This document shows, one piece after another, positions 35,821 through 45,503 of a stretch of DNA of 64,000 nt. The notes under the pieces were generated by a model that worked only from the letters and a program-made list of their open reading frames with translations, had not been told where the DNA came from and ran no database searches. A program made the position numbers and the translations under genes. Numbering within the stretch: position 1 is the stretch's first letter; every line of letters begins with the position of its first letter. Source of the DNA: JBEIHX01 sp040381075 (GTDB lineage Bacteria; Pseudomonadota; Alphaproteobacteria; Caulobacterales; Aquidulcibacteraceae); contig JBEIHX010000001.1 of the NCBI GenBank assembly GCA_040381075.1, forward strand, positions 124,001-188,000, in the 5' to 3' direction.

Positions 35821-35876
35821 GCCCCGTCCAGGCCGCCCCGTCCAGGCCGCCCCGTCCAGGCCGCCCCGTGCAAGCC
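35821..35876. repeat. 14-bp tandem repeat, four copies
   Basis: GCCCCGTCCAGGCC is repeated perfectly at 35821, 35835 and 35849. A fourth copy at 35863 has two changes. It lies about 100 bases upstream of the pckA start, in the pckA/ndk divergent region. Confidence 0.93.
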
Positions 35877-36186
35877 GCCCGGCCTGTGGCGGCGCGCCGC
35901 ATCCACGACCGCGCCACCAAGGGACCCCACACCATTTCGGGGACCGTCCTGCACGCAACGCCCGGAGCATGCCGGAGACCGCACAGAGACAGGTTGACGC
36001 AGGTCAGTCAACCTCTGATCGCCTGTTCGGGGTGCGGTGCGCACATGTCCTGCGGGCGCGTTTGGGGAGGCGGCGATGGCGTTGTCCGCAGCCCTCTCCC
36101 GGCCACTCGGTTCGGCGCGTCACCGCCACGCGGCCGGCCGGGCGGCGGCGGGCGCTTTTCCCGGCTTTTCCTTTGCGCCGGAGCGG

Positions 36187-36194
36187 ACTAGAAC
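36187..36194 (+). promoter_or_regulatory. Possible ndk -10 element
   Basis: ACTAGAAC differs from the Caulobacter housekeeping -10 consensus GCTANAWC only at the first base and lies 38 bases before the ndk ATG. The matching -35 is not obvious, so this is tentative. Confidence 0.35.
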
Positions 36195-36232
36195 GCGGGC
36201 CCGTTTCTCAACCCTTTCTCCTGGAGCCGACC

Positions 36233-36655
36233 ATGGCGCTCGAGCGCACGTTTTCGATCATCAAACCCGACGCGACCAGACGCAATCTGACCGGCAGGAT
36301 CAATGCGATCATTGAGGGTGCTGGCCTGCGCATCGTCGCACAGAAGCGGATCCTCATGACCCGGGCGCAGGCTGAGGCGTTCTACGCTGTCCACAGCGCG
36401 CGCCCGTTTTTCGGTGAACTCGTGGAGTTCATGACCTCCGCTCCCGTGGTCGTCCAGGTGCTTGAGGGCGACAATGCCATCGCGCGCTATCGGGAAGTCA
36501 TGGGCGCGACCAACCCGGCCAATGCGGCGGACGGCACCATCCGCAAGGAATGCGCACTGTCCGTCGGCGAGAACTCTGTGCACGGGTCCGACGCGCCCGA
36601 AACCGCATCCCAGGAAATTGCACAATTCTTTGCGGGCAATGAAATCGTCGGCTAA
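36233..36655 (+). CDS. ndk: Nucleoside diphosphate kinase
   Basis: This 140-residue enzyme transfers phosphate between nucleoside tri- and diphosphates. It opens [20 protein letters not shown] and the active-site histidine lies in [16 protein letters not shown], as in all Ndk proteins. The ATG at 36233 has CTGGAG nine bases ahead; a very long upstream frame is not credible. Its TAA stop (36653-36655) shares bases with the TAG stop of the convergent purN. Confidence 0.97.
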   Translation: MALERTFSIIKPDATRRNLTGRINAIIEGAGLRIVAQKRILMTRAQAEAFYAVHSARPFFGELVEFMTSAPVVVQVLEGDNAIARYREVMGATNPANAADGTIRKECALSVGENSVHGSDAPETASQEIAQFFAGNEIVG

Positions 36656-37290
36656 CCGGCGAGGATCGCAAGGTTTGCGGCGACGGCCGCGTCCACCAGG
36701 GCGCGGCCGTTGTCGTAGCGCGCCCGTCCGCGCGCCAGCGCATCGACGCAGCGCGGATAGAGCAGATGCTCCAGCACCAGCACCCGTTCAGCCAGGCTTT
36801 CTGCGGTGTCGCCCGGGCCTACACGCAGCGCCGCCTGTCCGATGATGGCGCCCTCATCAACGCCGGCGTTCACAAAGTGGACGCTGCAGCCATGCAGCCG
36901 GACGCCTGCGGCAAGCGCGCGGGCATGCGTGTCCAGTCCCTTGAACGCGGGCAGGAGGGCTGGATGGATGTTGATCAGGCGTCCTTCCCACTGCGCGACA
37001 AAGCCGGCGGTGAGCACGCGCATGAAGCCGGCGCAGGCCACAATGTCCGCGCGGGCGTCGGCAAGCGCCTCATTCAGGGCCGCCTCGAAGGCCGGGCGAT
37101 CTGCATAGATGCGGTGATCGACCACGCTGGCGGGCACGCCGTAGCGGCCCGCTGTCTCAAGCCCTGTCGCATCTGGGCGGTTTGCGATGACGGCGACCGG
37201 CTCTGCGGCGATGTCGCCGGTCCGGCAGGCCGACACCAGACGCTCCATATTCGACCCGCGCCCGGAGATGAGGATCGCCAGCCGGGTCAC
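36652..37290 (-). CDS. purN: Phosphoribosylglycinamide formyltransferase
   Basis: This 212-residue enzyme uses 10-formyl-tetrahydrofolate in the third step of purine synthesis. Diagnostic motifs are [16 protein letters not shown] at the start, [12 protein letters not shown], the catalytic [13 protein letters not shown] and the Asp-containing [13 protein letters not shown]. The GTG start at 37290 overlaps the purM stop (GTGA); a longer frame lies inside purM and is rejected. The stop overlaps that of ndk on the other strand. Confidence 0.97.
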   Translation of the reverse strand: MTRLAILISGRGSNMERLVSACRTGDIAAEPVAVIANRPDATGLETAGRYGVPASVVDHRIYADRPAFEAALNEALADARADIVACAGFMRVLTAGFVAQWEGRLINIHPALLPAFKGLDTHARALAAGVRLHGCSVHFVNAGVDEGAIIGQAALRVGPGDTAESLAERVLVLEHLLYPRCVDALARGRARYDNGRALVDAAVAANLAILAG

Positions 37291-38315
37291 GCTGCGGCAA
37301 GGTCGCCGACGACCCAGGCCTGCTCTCCAGCCGCCGCCAGGGCCGCAAGAATGTGATCGGCGTCCCGCGGCGCGACGGCGACGACCATGCCGAGGCCGCA
37401 ATTGAATGTTCGGCGCATCTCGGCGGTCGCCACGGGTCCGGTTTCAGCCAGCCAGTCAAACACCTCTGGCGCCGGCCAGGCGCCCCAATCAAAGCGTGGC
37501 GCGAGGTGGTCCGGCGTCATGCGTGGTGGGTTTTCGACGAGGCCGCCGCCGGTGATGTGGGCCCCCCCTTTCACCATACCGGCCCGGATCAGGGGCAGCA
37601 GGGCGCGTACATAGATCCGCGTGGGCGCAAGGAGCGCCGCCCCGAGGCTGTGGGCCGGCGCGAATGGCGCCGGATCGGTCCAGGCAAGGCCGCTCCTGTC
37701 CACAATCCGGCGCACCAGCGAGTACCCGTTGGAATGCGGGCCAGACGAGGCCAGACCGATCAGCAGATCTCCGCACGCCATGGCGTCGTGTCGCGGCAGC
37801 AGGGTCCCGCGCTCCGCCGCGCCAACGGCAAAGCCGGCGAGATCAAAATCACCGGGCGCGTACAGGCCCGGCATTTCGGCGGTCTCCCCGCCGACCAGCG
37901 CACAGCCGGCCTGCCGGCAGCCTTCGGCGAGGCCCGCCATCAGCGGCGTCGCCGCCGCCGCCGACAGTTTGCCGGTCGCAAAGTAATCCAGGAAGAAGAG
38001 CGGTTCCGCGCCCTGGGCGAGGAGGTCATTGACGCACATCGCTACGAGATCGACCCCGACCCCGGTCATCAATCCGGTCTCGATCGCCACTTTCAGCTTG
38101 GTGCCGACGCCATCGGTCGTGGCGAGCACGATGGGGTCGCGATAGCCGGCGGCCTTGAGGTCAAAGCCGGCGGCGAACCCGCCGAGCGCGACCGCGCCGC
38201 CGGGGCGGACAGTTGACGCCGCCAGCGGCTTGATTGCTTCGACGAAGGCTGCGCCTTCGTCGATGTCGACGCCGGCGTCGCGGTACGTGAGAGAGGGAGT
38301 GTCTGGTGTGGTCAT
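37287..38315 (-). CDS. purM: Phosphoribosylformylglycinamidine cyclo-ligase
   Basis: This 342-residue ATP-dependent enzyme closes the imidazole ring (AIR synthetase). [13 protein letters not shown] at the start, [38 protein letters not shown] and [13 protein letters not shown] are all PurM motifs. The ATG at 38315 is chosen over a much longer frame that would cover the divergent intergenic region. It is translationally coupled to purN by GTGA. Confidence 0.97.
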   Translation of the reverse strand: MTTPDTPSLTYRDAGVDIDEGAAFVEAIKPLAASTVRPGGAVALGGFAAGFDLKAAGYRDPIVLATTDGVGTKLKVAIETGLMTGVGVDLVAMCVNDLLAQGAEPLFFLDYFATGKLSAAAATPLMAGLAEGCRQAGCALVGGETAEMPGLYAPGDFDLAGFAVGAAERGTLLPRHDAMACGDLLIGLASSGPHSNGYSLVRRIVDRSGLAWTDPAPFAPAHSLGAALLAPTRIYVRALLPLIRAGMVKGGAHITGGGLVENPPRMTPDHLAPRFDWGAWPAPEVFDWLAETGPVATAEMRRTFNCGLGMVVAVAPRDADHILAALAAAGEQAWVVGDLAAA

Positions 38316-38429
38316 CGCCGCAACTTCGCCATATCGCGCGACATGACTGATTTGCGTTCTTCCTGGCAAGCGGCCATCGCGGCGCCCGCGCATGTTCCCT
38401 TGCCGATCTCGCTGAGGTATGCCGCGCCC

Positions 38430-39515
38430 ATGGATCGACGTTTCGTGTTCACCGCCGCCCGGGCCCTGCTGATGTGTGCGCTTCTGCTGCCGCTGGCGGG
38501 GCCGGTGCTGGCGCAGCAACTGCGTGCGAAGGATCCCTTCACCGTTGTTGGGGTTGAAGCGGACGTGCGTGCGGCCAACGCCCAGGCTGCACAGGCGCAG
38601 GCGATCGCCCAGGGGCAGCGGGCCGCGCTCGAGCGGGTGGTGCGGCGCCTGACGTTGCCTGAGGATCTGGCGGCGCGCGGCGGCGTGCCGGCGACCGACG
38701 CCGCCGCGCTGGACCGCCTCGTGCAGAGTTTTAGCGTCTCGAGCGAGCGGCGCAGCGCCACGCGCTACATTGCGAGCCTGACGGTGGTGTTTGATCCTGC
38801 CGCGATCCGGGAGTGGCTGCGGTTTCACCAGACCCCTTTCGTAGAGGCGCGCGCCCTGCCGCTTCTGGTGTTTCCTGCCGTGGTTGGCGGCGACGCCGCG
38901 TCGAACGCCCTGTGGCAGGCGGGCTGGCTCGCCGGCGGGTTCGAACATGAACTCGCGCCGCTGTTCGTGGAGCCGGCGCAGCCCGCGCAGTGGGACTGGG
39001 CGTCCGTTCAGGAGAGGGTTGAGGCCGCCGGCGCAGGGGGCGCGATCTTCGCCTTTGCCCGCGCCGGCGCGGCAGGCGGATCAGTGACCGTCACCGTGGA
39101 TTTGCGCCAGGTCGACGGATCCGGGCAGATCTCGCTCGGTCAGGTCGCCGCGTCCGCGCCGCTGTCAGACAGCGAAACGTCCAGCTATGCGTCGGCGTAC
39201 GCCTTGGCCGCCGCAGCTGCGGCCGGGCGTGCACAGATCGCCTGGAAGCAACGCGCCGTGGTGCGTGCGGCCAGCACGCAGCGCCTCTCGGTAAGCGCCC
39301 GCTACGCCTCGATTGATGAGTGGAACCGCATCCGCACGGCGCTGCGGACGTCAAGCATGATCGCGGACGTGCGCATTGACGCCATCGCGACGGACGGCGC
39401 CTGGGTGCAGATCACGCACTCGGGCACTGTGGACCAACTGCGCGTGGAACTGCGCCAGCTCAATCTGTTGCTGACCCAGGACGGTGACGCAGCAATCCTG
39501 ACGCTGCGCCCGTAA
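38430..39515 (+). CDS. Exported DUF2066-type protein upstream of hdaA
   Basis: This 361-residue protein of unknown biochemical role has an N-terminal signal peptide (hydrophobic [20 protein letters not shown]). A DUF2066-like body with [13 protein letters not shown] and a C-terminal [18 protein letters not shown] segment follow. I take the ATG at 38430 with GAGG ahead; an upstream ATG at 38343 would place 29 residues before the signal sequence. It sits four bases before hdaA, and this DUF2066-hdaA neighbourhood next to purM is, as I recall, common in alphaproteobacteria. A periplasmic location is inferred from the signal peptide only. Confidence 0.8.
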   Translation: MDRRFVFTAARALLMCALLLPLAGPVLAQQLRAKDPFTVVGVEADVRAANAQAAQAQAIAQGQRAALERVVRRLTLPEDLAARGGVPATDAAALDRLVQSFSVSSERRSATRYIASLTVVFDPAAIREWLRFHQTPFVEARALPLLVFPAVVGGDAASNALWQAGWLAGGFEHELAPLFVEPAQPAQWDWASVQERVEAAGAGGAIFAFARAGAAGGSVTVTVDLRQVDGSGQISLGQVAASAPLSDSETSSYASAYALAAAAAAGRAQIAWKQRAVVRAASTQRLSVSARYASIDEWNRIRTALRTSSMIADVRIDAIATDGAWVQITHSGTVDQLRVELRQLNLLLTQDGDAAILTLRP

Positions 39516-39518
39516 CGC

Positions 39519-40202
39519 ATGGGCAGGCAGCTGGCGCTTGACCTGAGGGCCGGCCTGTTCCGACGCCAGGATTATATTGAAGGGCCCTGCAATGCAGCCG
39601 CGCGGGCCGCGCTGGCGCAGTGGCGTCGCTGGCCGGGCGGCGCGCTCGCGCTGATCGGGGCGCCTGGCGTAGGCAAAAGCTATTTGGCGGGCATTTGGGG
39701 GGAACAGGCGGACGCCCACAGGCTGGAGGCGGCCGCGCTGGCGGGCGCAGACGCGAGCGCGCTCGCTGCGCTGTGTGCGCGGCCGCTGATCATCGACCCG
39801 GCGGCGCCGCCACTGGACGAGACCGCGCTGTTTCATGTGCTCAACCTGGCGCGCGAGGGGGCCGGGCCGGTGTTGCTGGTGAGCGCCGTCGCGCCGCGGC
39901 TGTGGCCGGTGGCCATGGCCGATCTGGCGAGTCGGCTCGCCGCGATGCCGGAGACCTGCGTGGAGCCGCCTGATCCCATCGTTCTGGCAGGGGTCCTGAA
40001 GGGCGCCTGTCGTCAACGTTTCATCGCTATAACCGATCGCACAGCGGCGTTTGCGGCGTCGCGCCTGGTCGATTTTGCTCAGGCGCGCGACTTCGCAGCC
40101 CGGATTGATGCGGTTGTCGGACCGGGACGGCGGCGCGCCGGCATGAGCGTGGCGCGCAGCGTGCTGTCGACGCTGCCGCGCACAGAAGACGAGGGCGCAT
40201 GA
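39519..40202 (+). CDS. hdaA: DnaA-related replication inhibitor HdaA
   Basis: This 227-residue AAA+ protein resembles DnaA domain III without the DNA-binding domain. Residues 4-9 (QLALDL) form a beta-clamp-binding motif at the very N-terminus, the hallmark of Hda. The Walker A loop GAPGVGKS is at 47-54 and a Walker B-like PLIIDPA follows. With the clamp it is expected to stimulate ATP hydrolysis by DnaA after initiation. The Walker B acidic residue is followed by Pro rather than Asp/Glu, in keeping with Hda proteins being regulators. It overlaps ppk1 by four bases (ATGA). Confidence 0.9.
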   Translation: MGRQLALDLRAGLFRRQDYIEGPCNAAARAALAQWRRWPGGALALIGAPGVGKSYLAGIWGEQADAHRLEAAALAGADASALAALCARPLIIDPAAPPLDETALFHVLNLAREGAGPVLLVSAVAPRLWPVAMADLASRLAAMPETCVEPPDPIVLAGVLKGACRQRFIAITDRTAAFAASRLVDFAQARDFAARIDAVVGPGRRRAGMSVARSVLSTLPRTEDEGA

Positions 40203-42481
40203 CAACGCGCATGACGGGGCGCATGGCGGGGCGCGTGACGGGGCAAGCGACCGGGCGAAAGACCGGCGCAAAGGGCAGTGCGAAATCTGGCGCGAAGGCG
40301 GCCGGGGCGCGCGAGCGCGCCGGCCCGCCAGCGCCCGTCGCTCCCGACGGTCCGGCGCGATACCTGAACCGGGAGCTGTCGTGGCTGGCGTTTAACTGGC
40401 GGGTGCTTGAGCAGGTGAAGACAAAAGCGCATCCGCTTTTGGAGCGCCTGCGCTTCTTGTCGATCTCGGCGAACAATCTCGACGAATTCTACATGGTGCG
40501 GGTGGCGGGCCTGCAGGAGCAGGTGCGCGCTGGCGTGGCGACGCAGAGCCAGGATGGATTGACCTCCGTCGAGCAACTTGACCGGATCAATGAAGCGGCC
40601 AAGGCGCTGATGGAGGAACAGCAGGCGCAGTGGCGCCTGTTGCGCGGCGAGTTGAAGGAGGCGGGCATCAGCGTGCTTGACCCCGGCGAGCTGACGGCGG
40701 CGGACATTGACTGGCTTCGGCCTGAGTTCATGGCGCGCGTGTTTCCGCTTTTGACGCCGCTCGCCATCGATCCGGCGCATCCGTTTCCGTTCATTCCCAA
40801 CCAGGGTTTCGCCATTGCGCTGAAACTGCGTCGGCGCGAGGACGCCCGGCTGATGAACGCGCTGACGCCGGTGCCGGCCCATGTTGAACGTTTCTTCGAG
40901 CTCCCGCCCGTGCGGGATAGCGCATCCGGTCGGCCCGGGCGCCGGTTTCTCGCTTTGGAGCAGGTGATCATCCTGTTTCTCGACGTGCTGTTTCCTGGTC
41001 ATGATGTGCTTGGCAAGGGCGCCTTTCGCATCGTGCGGGACAGCGACGTCGAGCTTGAGGAAGAGGCCGAAGATCTGGTGCGGGAGTTTGAGCAGCTGCT
41101 CAAAGCGCGCAAACGCGGCGAAGTGGTTCGCCTCAAGATTGAAGACACGACGCCGCCGGATCTACGCCGGTTCATCATTGACCACCTGCGCGCTGATGAT
41201 CACGACATCTTCGACGTCGATGGGCTGCTCGGGCTTGCGCACCTGTCGGAATTGATTTTGGACGACCGCCCGGAGCTCAAGTTTTCTCCCTACGAGCCGC
41301 GCTTCCCTGAAAGGATCCGCGACTTTGGCGGGGATTGTTTCGCCGCGATCCGCCAGAAGGACATTCTGGTCCATCATCCGTTCGAGAGCTTCGACGTGGT
41401 GGTGCAGTTCCTGCGCCAGGCGGCCGGCGATCCGCATGTCGTGGCGATCAAGCAGACGCTGTACCGCACCTCCAAGAATTCACCGATCGTCGCGGCGCTG
41501 ATCGAGGCGGCGGAGAACGGCAAGAACGTGACGGCGCTGGTCGAGATCAAGGCGCGCTTCGATGAGGAGGCGAACCTGTGCTGGGCGCGCGATCTTGAGC
41601 GCGCCGGGGTGCAGGTCGTCTACGGATTTGTGGAATACAAGACCCACGCAAAAATCAGTCTGGTTGTGCGCCGCGAGGGCGGCGAACTGCGCACCTATAC
41701 GCACTTCGGCACCGGCAATTATCATCCGATCACAGCGCGGATCTACACCGATCTGTCGCTGTTCACCGCGGATCCTGCCTATGGGCGCGATGCGGGTCTG
41801 GTGTTCAATTTCGTGACGTCCTACGCGCGCCCGCCGGGGTTCGACCGCATCGCAATGTCGCCCCTGGGGATGAAGGACCGGCTCCTCGAGCTTATCGAAA
41901 CCGAGATCGAGAATGCATCCGCCGGCCGGCCAGCGGGCGTCTGGGCGAAGCTCAACGCGCTTGTGCATCCGCAGGTGATCGAAGCGCTCTACCGAGCGAG
42001 CCAGGCGGGGGTGCCGATTGATCTTGTCGTGCGCGGCATCTGCTGCCTGAGACCTGGCGTGCCGAACATGTCGGAGAACATTCGCGTCAAGAGCATCATT
42101 GGCAGGTTCCTGGAGCACACCCGGATCGTGTGCTTCGCCAATGGGGAGCCCTTGCCCTCGCCGCGCGCGCGGGTATTCATCTCTTCAGCCGATTGGATGC
42201 CGCGCAATCTTGACCGTCGGGTTGAGGTGCTGGTGCCGATCGAAAACCCAACGGTGCATCGCCAGGTGCTAGATCAGATCATGGTGGCCAATCTGAATGA
42301 CGAGGCCAACAGCTGGGTCATGGCAGGCGACGGCGCATTCTCCAAGGCGGTCCCCGCCAATCCCGGGGCTGCGTTCAGCGCGCACCATTATTTCATGAAC
42401 AACCCGAGCCTGTCGGGACGCGGACGTGCGGCTGACGTTGCGCCGATGCTGGCGCCGGGCGGCGGACGCTTGCCGCGCTGA
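40199..42481 (+). CDS. ppk1: Polyphosphate kinase 1
   Basis: This 760-residue enzyme polymerises the terminal phosphate of ATP into polyphosphate. After a non-conserved basic leader of about 50 residues come the N domain ([18 protein letters not shown]), the head domain and two phospholipase-D-like catalytic domains. The histidine-bearing [19 protein letters not shown] is the active-site segment. The leader is made of four-residue repeats of the type M-T-G-R, encoded by a degenerate 12-bp tandem repeat. It starts by ATGA overlap with hdaA and precedes ppx by 38 bases, so polyphosphate synthesis and degradation are linked. Confidence 0.96.
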   Translation: MTTRMTGRMAGRVTGQATGRKTGAKGSAKSGAKAAGARERAGPPAPVAPDGPARYLNRELSWLAFNWRVLEQVKTKAHPLLERLRFLSISANNLDEFYMVRVAGLQEQVRAGVATQSQDGLTSVEQLDRINEAAKALMEEQQAQWRLLRGELKEAGISVLDPGELTAADIDWLRPEFMARVFPLLTPLAIDPAHPFPFIPNQGFAIALKLRRREDARLMNALTPVPAHVERFFELPPVRDSASGRPGRRFLALEQVIILFLDVLFPGHDVLGKGAFRIVRDSDVELEEEAEDLVREFEQLLKARKRGEVVRLKIEDTTPPDLRRFIIDHLRADDHDIFDVDGLLGLAHLSELILDDRPELKFSPYEPRFPERIRDFGGDCFAAIRQKDILVHHPFESFDVVVQFLRQAAGDPHVVAIKQTLYRTSKNSPIVAALIEAAENGKNVTALVEIKARFDEEANLCWARDLERAGVQVVYGFVEYKTHAKISLVVRREGGELRTYTHFGTGNYHPITARIYTDLSLFTADPAYGRDAGLVFNFVTSYARPPGFDRIAMSPLGMKDRLLELIETEIENASAGRPAGVWAKLNALVHPQVIEALYRASQAGVPIDLVVRGICCLRPGVPNMSENIRVKSIIGRFLEHTRIVCFANGEPLPSPRARVFISSADWMPRNLDRRVEVLVPIENPTVHRQVLDQIMVANLNDEANSWVMAGDGAFSKAVPANPGAAFSAHHYFMNNPSLSGRGRAADVAPMLAPGGGRLPR
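40211..40270. repeat. Degenerate 12-bp in-frame repeat at the ppk1 5' end
   Basis: Five diverged units (ATGACGGGGCGC, ATGGCGGGGCGC, GTGACGGGGCAA and two weaker copies) encode [16 protein letters not shown] and KTGA. The 12-bp period keeps the reading frame. Confidence 0.8.
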
Positions 42482-42519
42482 GCGCAGTCTGCGATCGAGG
42501 CGGGACGAGGCGAGGGGCG

Positions 42520-44025
42520 ATGGCGCGGGAAGCAGAACCGGTCGGTGGGCGGCGCGGCGCGCGCGAGGCGGCGGTGATCGACGTCGGGTCGAATTCGGTG
42601 CGTCTCGTCGTCTACCGCGTGACCGGGCGCGCAATTGTTCCGATCCTCAATGAGAAGTCGACGGCAGGCCTTGGTCGTGGCGTTCGCCAGTCTGGCCGGC
42701 TTGGACGCGAGAATGTTGATCTTGCCGTGGCGGCGTTGCGGCGGTTCCGCCTGATGATCGATGCCATGGGGGTGCCTGAGGTGCATGCAGTGGCGACCGC
42801 CGCGGTGCGCGAGGCGGAGGACGGATCAGCCTTCATCGAGCGGGTGCGTCGGGACGCCAACATTCCGTTGCGGCGCATCTCGGGGGCGGAGGAGGCGCGT
42901 TTGAGCGCGCTGGGAGTTCTTGCCGGCGCACCTGACGCGCGCGGGGTCGTGGGCGATCTTGGCGGCTCAAGCCTCGAACTCGTCAGGGTGACGCCGGAGG
43001 GGCCGAAGACGGGCGAGACCCACCCGCTCGGGCCGCTGTCGCTGATGAACGGGCCAGACTTTGATCCGCGCCGGGTGGGCGTGCAGATCGGCGAGGCCTT
43101 GCGTCACAGTCAGGCCCTGCCGGCCAGGGGCCAGGCGTTTTATGCGGTTGGCGGCGCCTGGCGCGCCCTGGCGCGCGCCCACATGGTGCAGCGCGATTAT
43201 CCCCTGCGGGTGCTGCAGCATTACGAAATCGCCCGGTCTGACGCCCAGGCGTTCGCCGCTTTCATGGCTTCGCAGAGCCGCAAGTCGCTGGAGCGGATGG
43301 AGGACGCCACCGCCAAGCGCGCGGAAAGTCTGCCGTACGCAGCAAGCGTTCTCGCCGGCGTACTGGCCGCAGGCGACTTCCGGACGGTGATCCTGTCCTC
43401 CTATGGGCTGCGCGAGGGGCTTTTGTACGAGCTGATGCATCCTGGCGTGCGTCTGCTTGATCCTTTGGTGGAGGGCGCTGCCGCGCTGATCGGGGATGAA
43501 CGGGCGATCGCGTTCGGCCGGCAGCTCGAGAGTTGGGTTGAGCCGCTGTTCGCCGCCCTGAAGTCGCCCATTGCGGACGGACGCGAAGAGACCCTGCGGG
43601 CGGCCGCCTGCCGCCTCGCCGACATTGGCGCCGCGCTGCATCCTGACAGCCGCGCCGAAATCAGCTTCGATCTGGTCCTTCATGCGCCGATGTCGGGCGT
43701 CAGCCATGGCGAACGCGCGTTTCTCGCCGCGAGCGTCCTGCGCCGCTACAGCCGCCGGCTTGACGATTCCAGACGCACCATGCTGCTGCGCCTGATGCCC
43801 GCGGATCATCTGGCGCGCGCCGAGGCCTTGGGCGCGGCGATGCGTCTGGGGGCCGACCTCTCTGCGCGATCGGCCGGTCTGCTGGGCGCCGTGCGCCTTG
43901 AACTTGCCGGACAGAAGCTGAAGCTCACGCCTGCCAAAGGGATGGGCCATCTGCTGACGGACCATACGGCGAAACGGGCGCAGCAGCTGGCCCAGGCGCT
44001 CGGTGTCGCCTACGATCCGGCCTGA
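42520..44025 (+). CDS. ppx: Exopolyphosphatase (Ppx/GppA family)
   Basis: This 501-residue protein removes terminal phosphates from polyphosphate or hydrolyses pppGpp. The ASKHA-fold phosphate loops are AVIDVGSNSVRLVVYR and VVGDLGGSSLELVRV. The segment AVATAAVREAEDG and the C-terminal HD-like helical domain (YAASVLAGVLA onward) are also typical. Its position right after ppk1 favours exopolyphosphatase over GppA activity. The ATG follows GAGGGGCG. It converges on rnd with a 34-base gap. Confidence 0.93.
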   Translation: MAREAEPVGGRRGAREAAVIDVGSNSVRLVVYRVTGRAIVPILNEKSTAGLGRGVRQSGRLGRENVDLAVAALRRFRLMIDAMGVPEVHAVATAAVREAEDGSAFIERVRRDANIPLRRISGAEEARLSALGVLAGAPDARGVVGDLGGSSLELVRVTPEGPKTGETHPLGPLSLMNGPDFDPRRVGVQIGEALRHSQALPARGQAFYAVGGAWRALARAHMVQRDYPLRVLQHYEIARSDAQAFAAFMASQSRKSLERMEDATAKRAESLPYAASVLAGVLAAGDFRTVILSSYGLREGLLYELMHPGVRLLDPLVEGAAALIGDERAIAFGRQLESWVEPLFAALKSPIADGREETLRAAACRLADIGAALHPDSRAEISFDLVLHAPMSGVSHGERAFLAASVLRRYSRRLDDSRRTMLLRLMPADHLARAEALGAAMRLGADLSARSAGLLGAVRLELAGQKLKLTPAKGMGHLLTDHTAKRAQQLAQALGVAYDPA

Positions 44026-44059
44026 AGGGCCGCCGGGCCTGCGGGCTGTGGGTGCGCGC

Positions 44060-45364
44060 TCATGGTCGGGCTGCCCCCAGAGGGTGGTCCGGGGGTGATC
44101 CGGGGCCTGGTTCTGGACCTGGTTCTGGACCTGGTTCTGGACCTGGTTCTGGGCCTGGGCCTGGGCCTGGGTCTGTGGGCGGGGCTGCAGGCGACGGCGG
44201 CGATGCGGCCGCCGGCGGCGTCGGCAGCGTGACCACCCTCTTGCCCCGGATCACGAGCGCGATGTCGCCGCGCTTGAGCGCCAGCGCGCGCTCGCCGAAA
44301 ACGCGCCGCCGCCACCCGTGCAGCGCGGAGGACCCGGCGGCGTCATCGCTGGCGATCGCCTCCAGATCAGCCGCGTTTGCGATCAGGCGGGGGGCGACTC
44401 CCTCATCGTCGGCGACCTGTTTCAGCAGCACCTTCAAAAGATCGATGACCGGCCCGATGCCGGGCTTGGTCGGCGGCGGCCGGTCGAACTGCGGCGCATG
44501 CGCGTCCGGCTCGCTCAAGGCCCGGTCGAGCGCCAGCGCCAGTTCCTGGCCCAGGCGCGACTGCGCCCAGCCCTTCGGCAGCGCGCGCAGGCGCGACAGC
44601 TGCTCAACGGAGCGGGGGCGCTGCTCGGCGATTTCGTAGATCACATCGTCTTTGAGGATCCGCCCGCGGGGCTGATCACGGGCCTGGGCGGCGCGCTCGC
44701 GCCAGGCGCAGACGGCGGCGAAGGCGGCAAGGTAAGGCGTTGCCGTCTTCCGTGGCTTCAGGCGCTTCCAGGCGTTTTCCGGCGTCGTGTCGTAAGCAGC
44801 GGGATCGAGCAGCGCGGCCATTTCCTCCTTCAGCCACTCTGAGCGGTTTCTCCGCTGCAGGTCGGCGGACAGTTTCTCATAGACGCCGCACAGATAGGTG
44901 ACGTCGGCGAGCGCGTAGCGCAGCTGCTCCTCGCTCAGGGGCCGCCGGCTCCAGTCCGTGAACCGAGACGATTTGTCGATGCGCCCCTTCACAACGGCGG
45001 CCACCAGTGCGTCATAGGCGATCGAATCGCCATGGCCGCAGGCCATGGCGGCGATCTGGGTGTCGAACACCGAGGTCGGGGGAACCCCCATCAGACGGAC
45101 GAAGATTTCAATGTCCTGGCGTCCGGCGTGGAACACCTTCACCACGCCGGGATCGGCCATGAGGCTCAGCAGCGGGCTTAGATCAAGCCCGTCCGCGAGC
45201 GGGTCGATCAGGAATGCGGCCTGCGGCGTGGCGGCCTGAACGAGGCAGAGCTTCGGCCAGTACGTTGTCTCGCGCAGAAACTCGGTGTCGACGGCCACAT
45301 AGGGATGGGCCCGCAGCTGGGTGCAGGCGTCGCGGAGCGCGGCGTCTTCGGTGATCAGATCCAT
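44060..45364 (-). CDS. rnd: Ribonuclease D
   Basis: This 434-residue 3'-5' exoribonuclease trims tRNA and other small RNA precursors. The DEDD exonuclease motifs are VAVDTEFLRE, VFHAGRQDIEIF and ALADVTYLCGVYE. One recognisable HRDC domain follows (about 210-290). The C-terminal 40 residues are a Pro/Glu/Gly tail with EPGP repeats encoded by a 12-bp tandem repeat. The ATG at 45364 is preferred to an in-frame start at 45433, which lacks conserved sequence. It is divergent from aspS. Confidence 0.95.
   Translation of the reverse strand: MDLITEDAALRDACTQLRAHPYVAVDTEFLRETTYWPKLCLVQAATPQAAFLIDPLADGLDLSPLLSLMADPGVVKVFHAGRQDIEIFVRLMGVPPTSVFDTQIAAMACGHGDSIAYDALVAAVVKGRIDKSSRFTDWSRRPLSEEQLRYALADVTYLCGVYEKLSADLQRRNRSEWLKEEMAALLDPAAYDTTPENAWKRLKPRKTATPYLAAFAAVCAWRERAAQARDQPRGRILKDDVIYEIAEQRPRSVEQLSRLRALPKGWAQSRLGQELALALDRALSEPDAHAPQFDRPPPTKPGIGPVIDLLKVLLKQVADDEGVAPRLIANAADLEAIASDDAAGSSALHGWRRRVFGERALALKRGDIALVIRGKRVVTLPTPPAAASPPSPAAPPTDPGPGPGPEPGPEPGPEPGPEPGPGSPPDHPLGAARP
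44109..44168. repeat. 12-bp in-frame tandem repeat at the rnd 3' end
   Basis: GGTTCTGGACCT repeats at 44109, 44121 and 44133 without mismatch, and at 44145 with one change. A GGGCCT-type derivative then follows to 44168. On the coding strand it encodes Glu-Pro-Gly-Pro repeats in the C-terminal tail of RNase D. Confidence 0.93.
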
Positions 45365-45503
45365 GGGCCCTCTGTAGACCGTTTCGCGCGCGCGTGCGCC
45401 GTTGCTTGACATTTTCCCCCGCCTTGGGCGCATTGCGCGCCTTTCCGGCGCCGGCTCTGCCTTTTTTGCAGCCAGCGCCGCGTCGCCCGAGGATTAAAGT
45501 CCG

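Larger units (their letters stand above)
35722..36232. other. Intergenic region pckA/ndk
   Basis: About 510 bases between the divergent pckA and ndk starts contain a 14-bp tandem repeat (35821-35876). An ACTAGAAC element at 36187-36194 matches the -10 consensus GCTANAWC at all but one position, although no convincing -35 accompanies it. Frames open across the region are Arg/Pro-rich translations of the repeat and I do not accept them as genes. Confidence 0.6.

Noticed and set aside
45406..45411. TTGACA as an aspS promoter
   Set aside because: No acceptable -10 follows at 15-18 bases in sigma-70 or Caulobacter-type spacing, so it is mentioned only as a possible -35.
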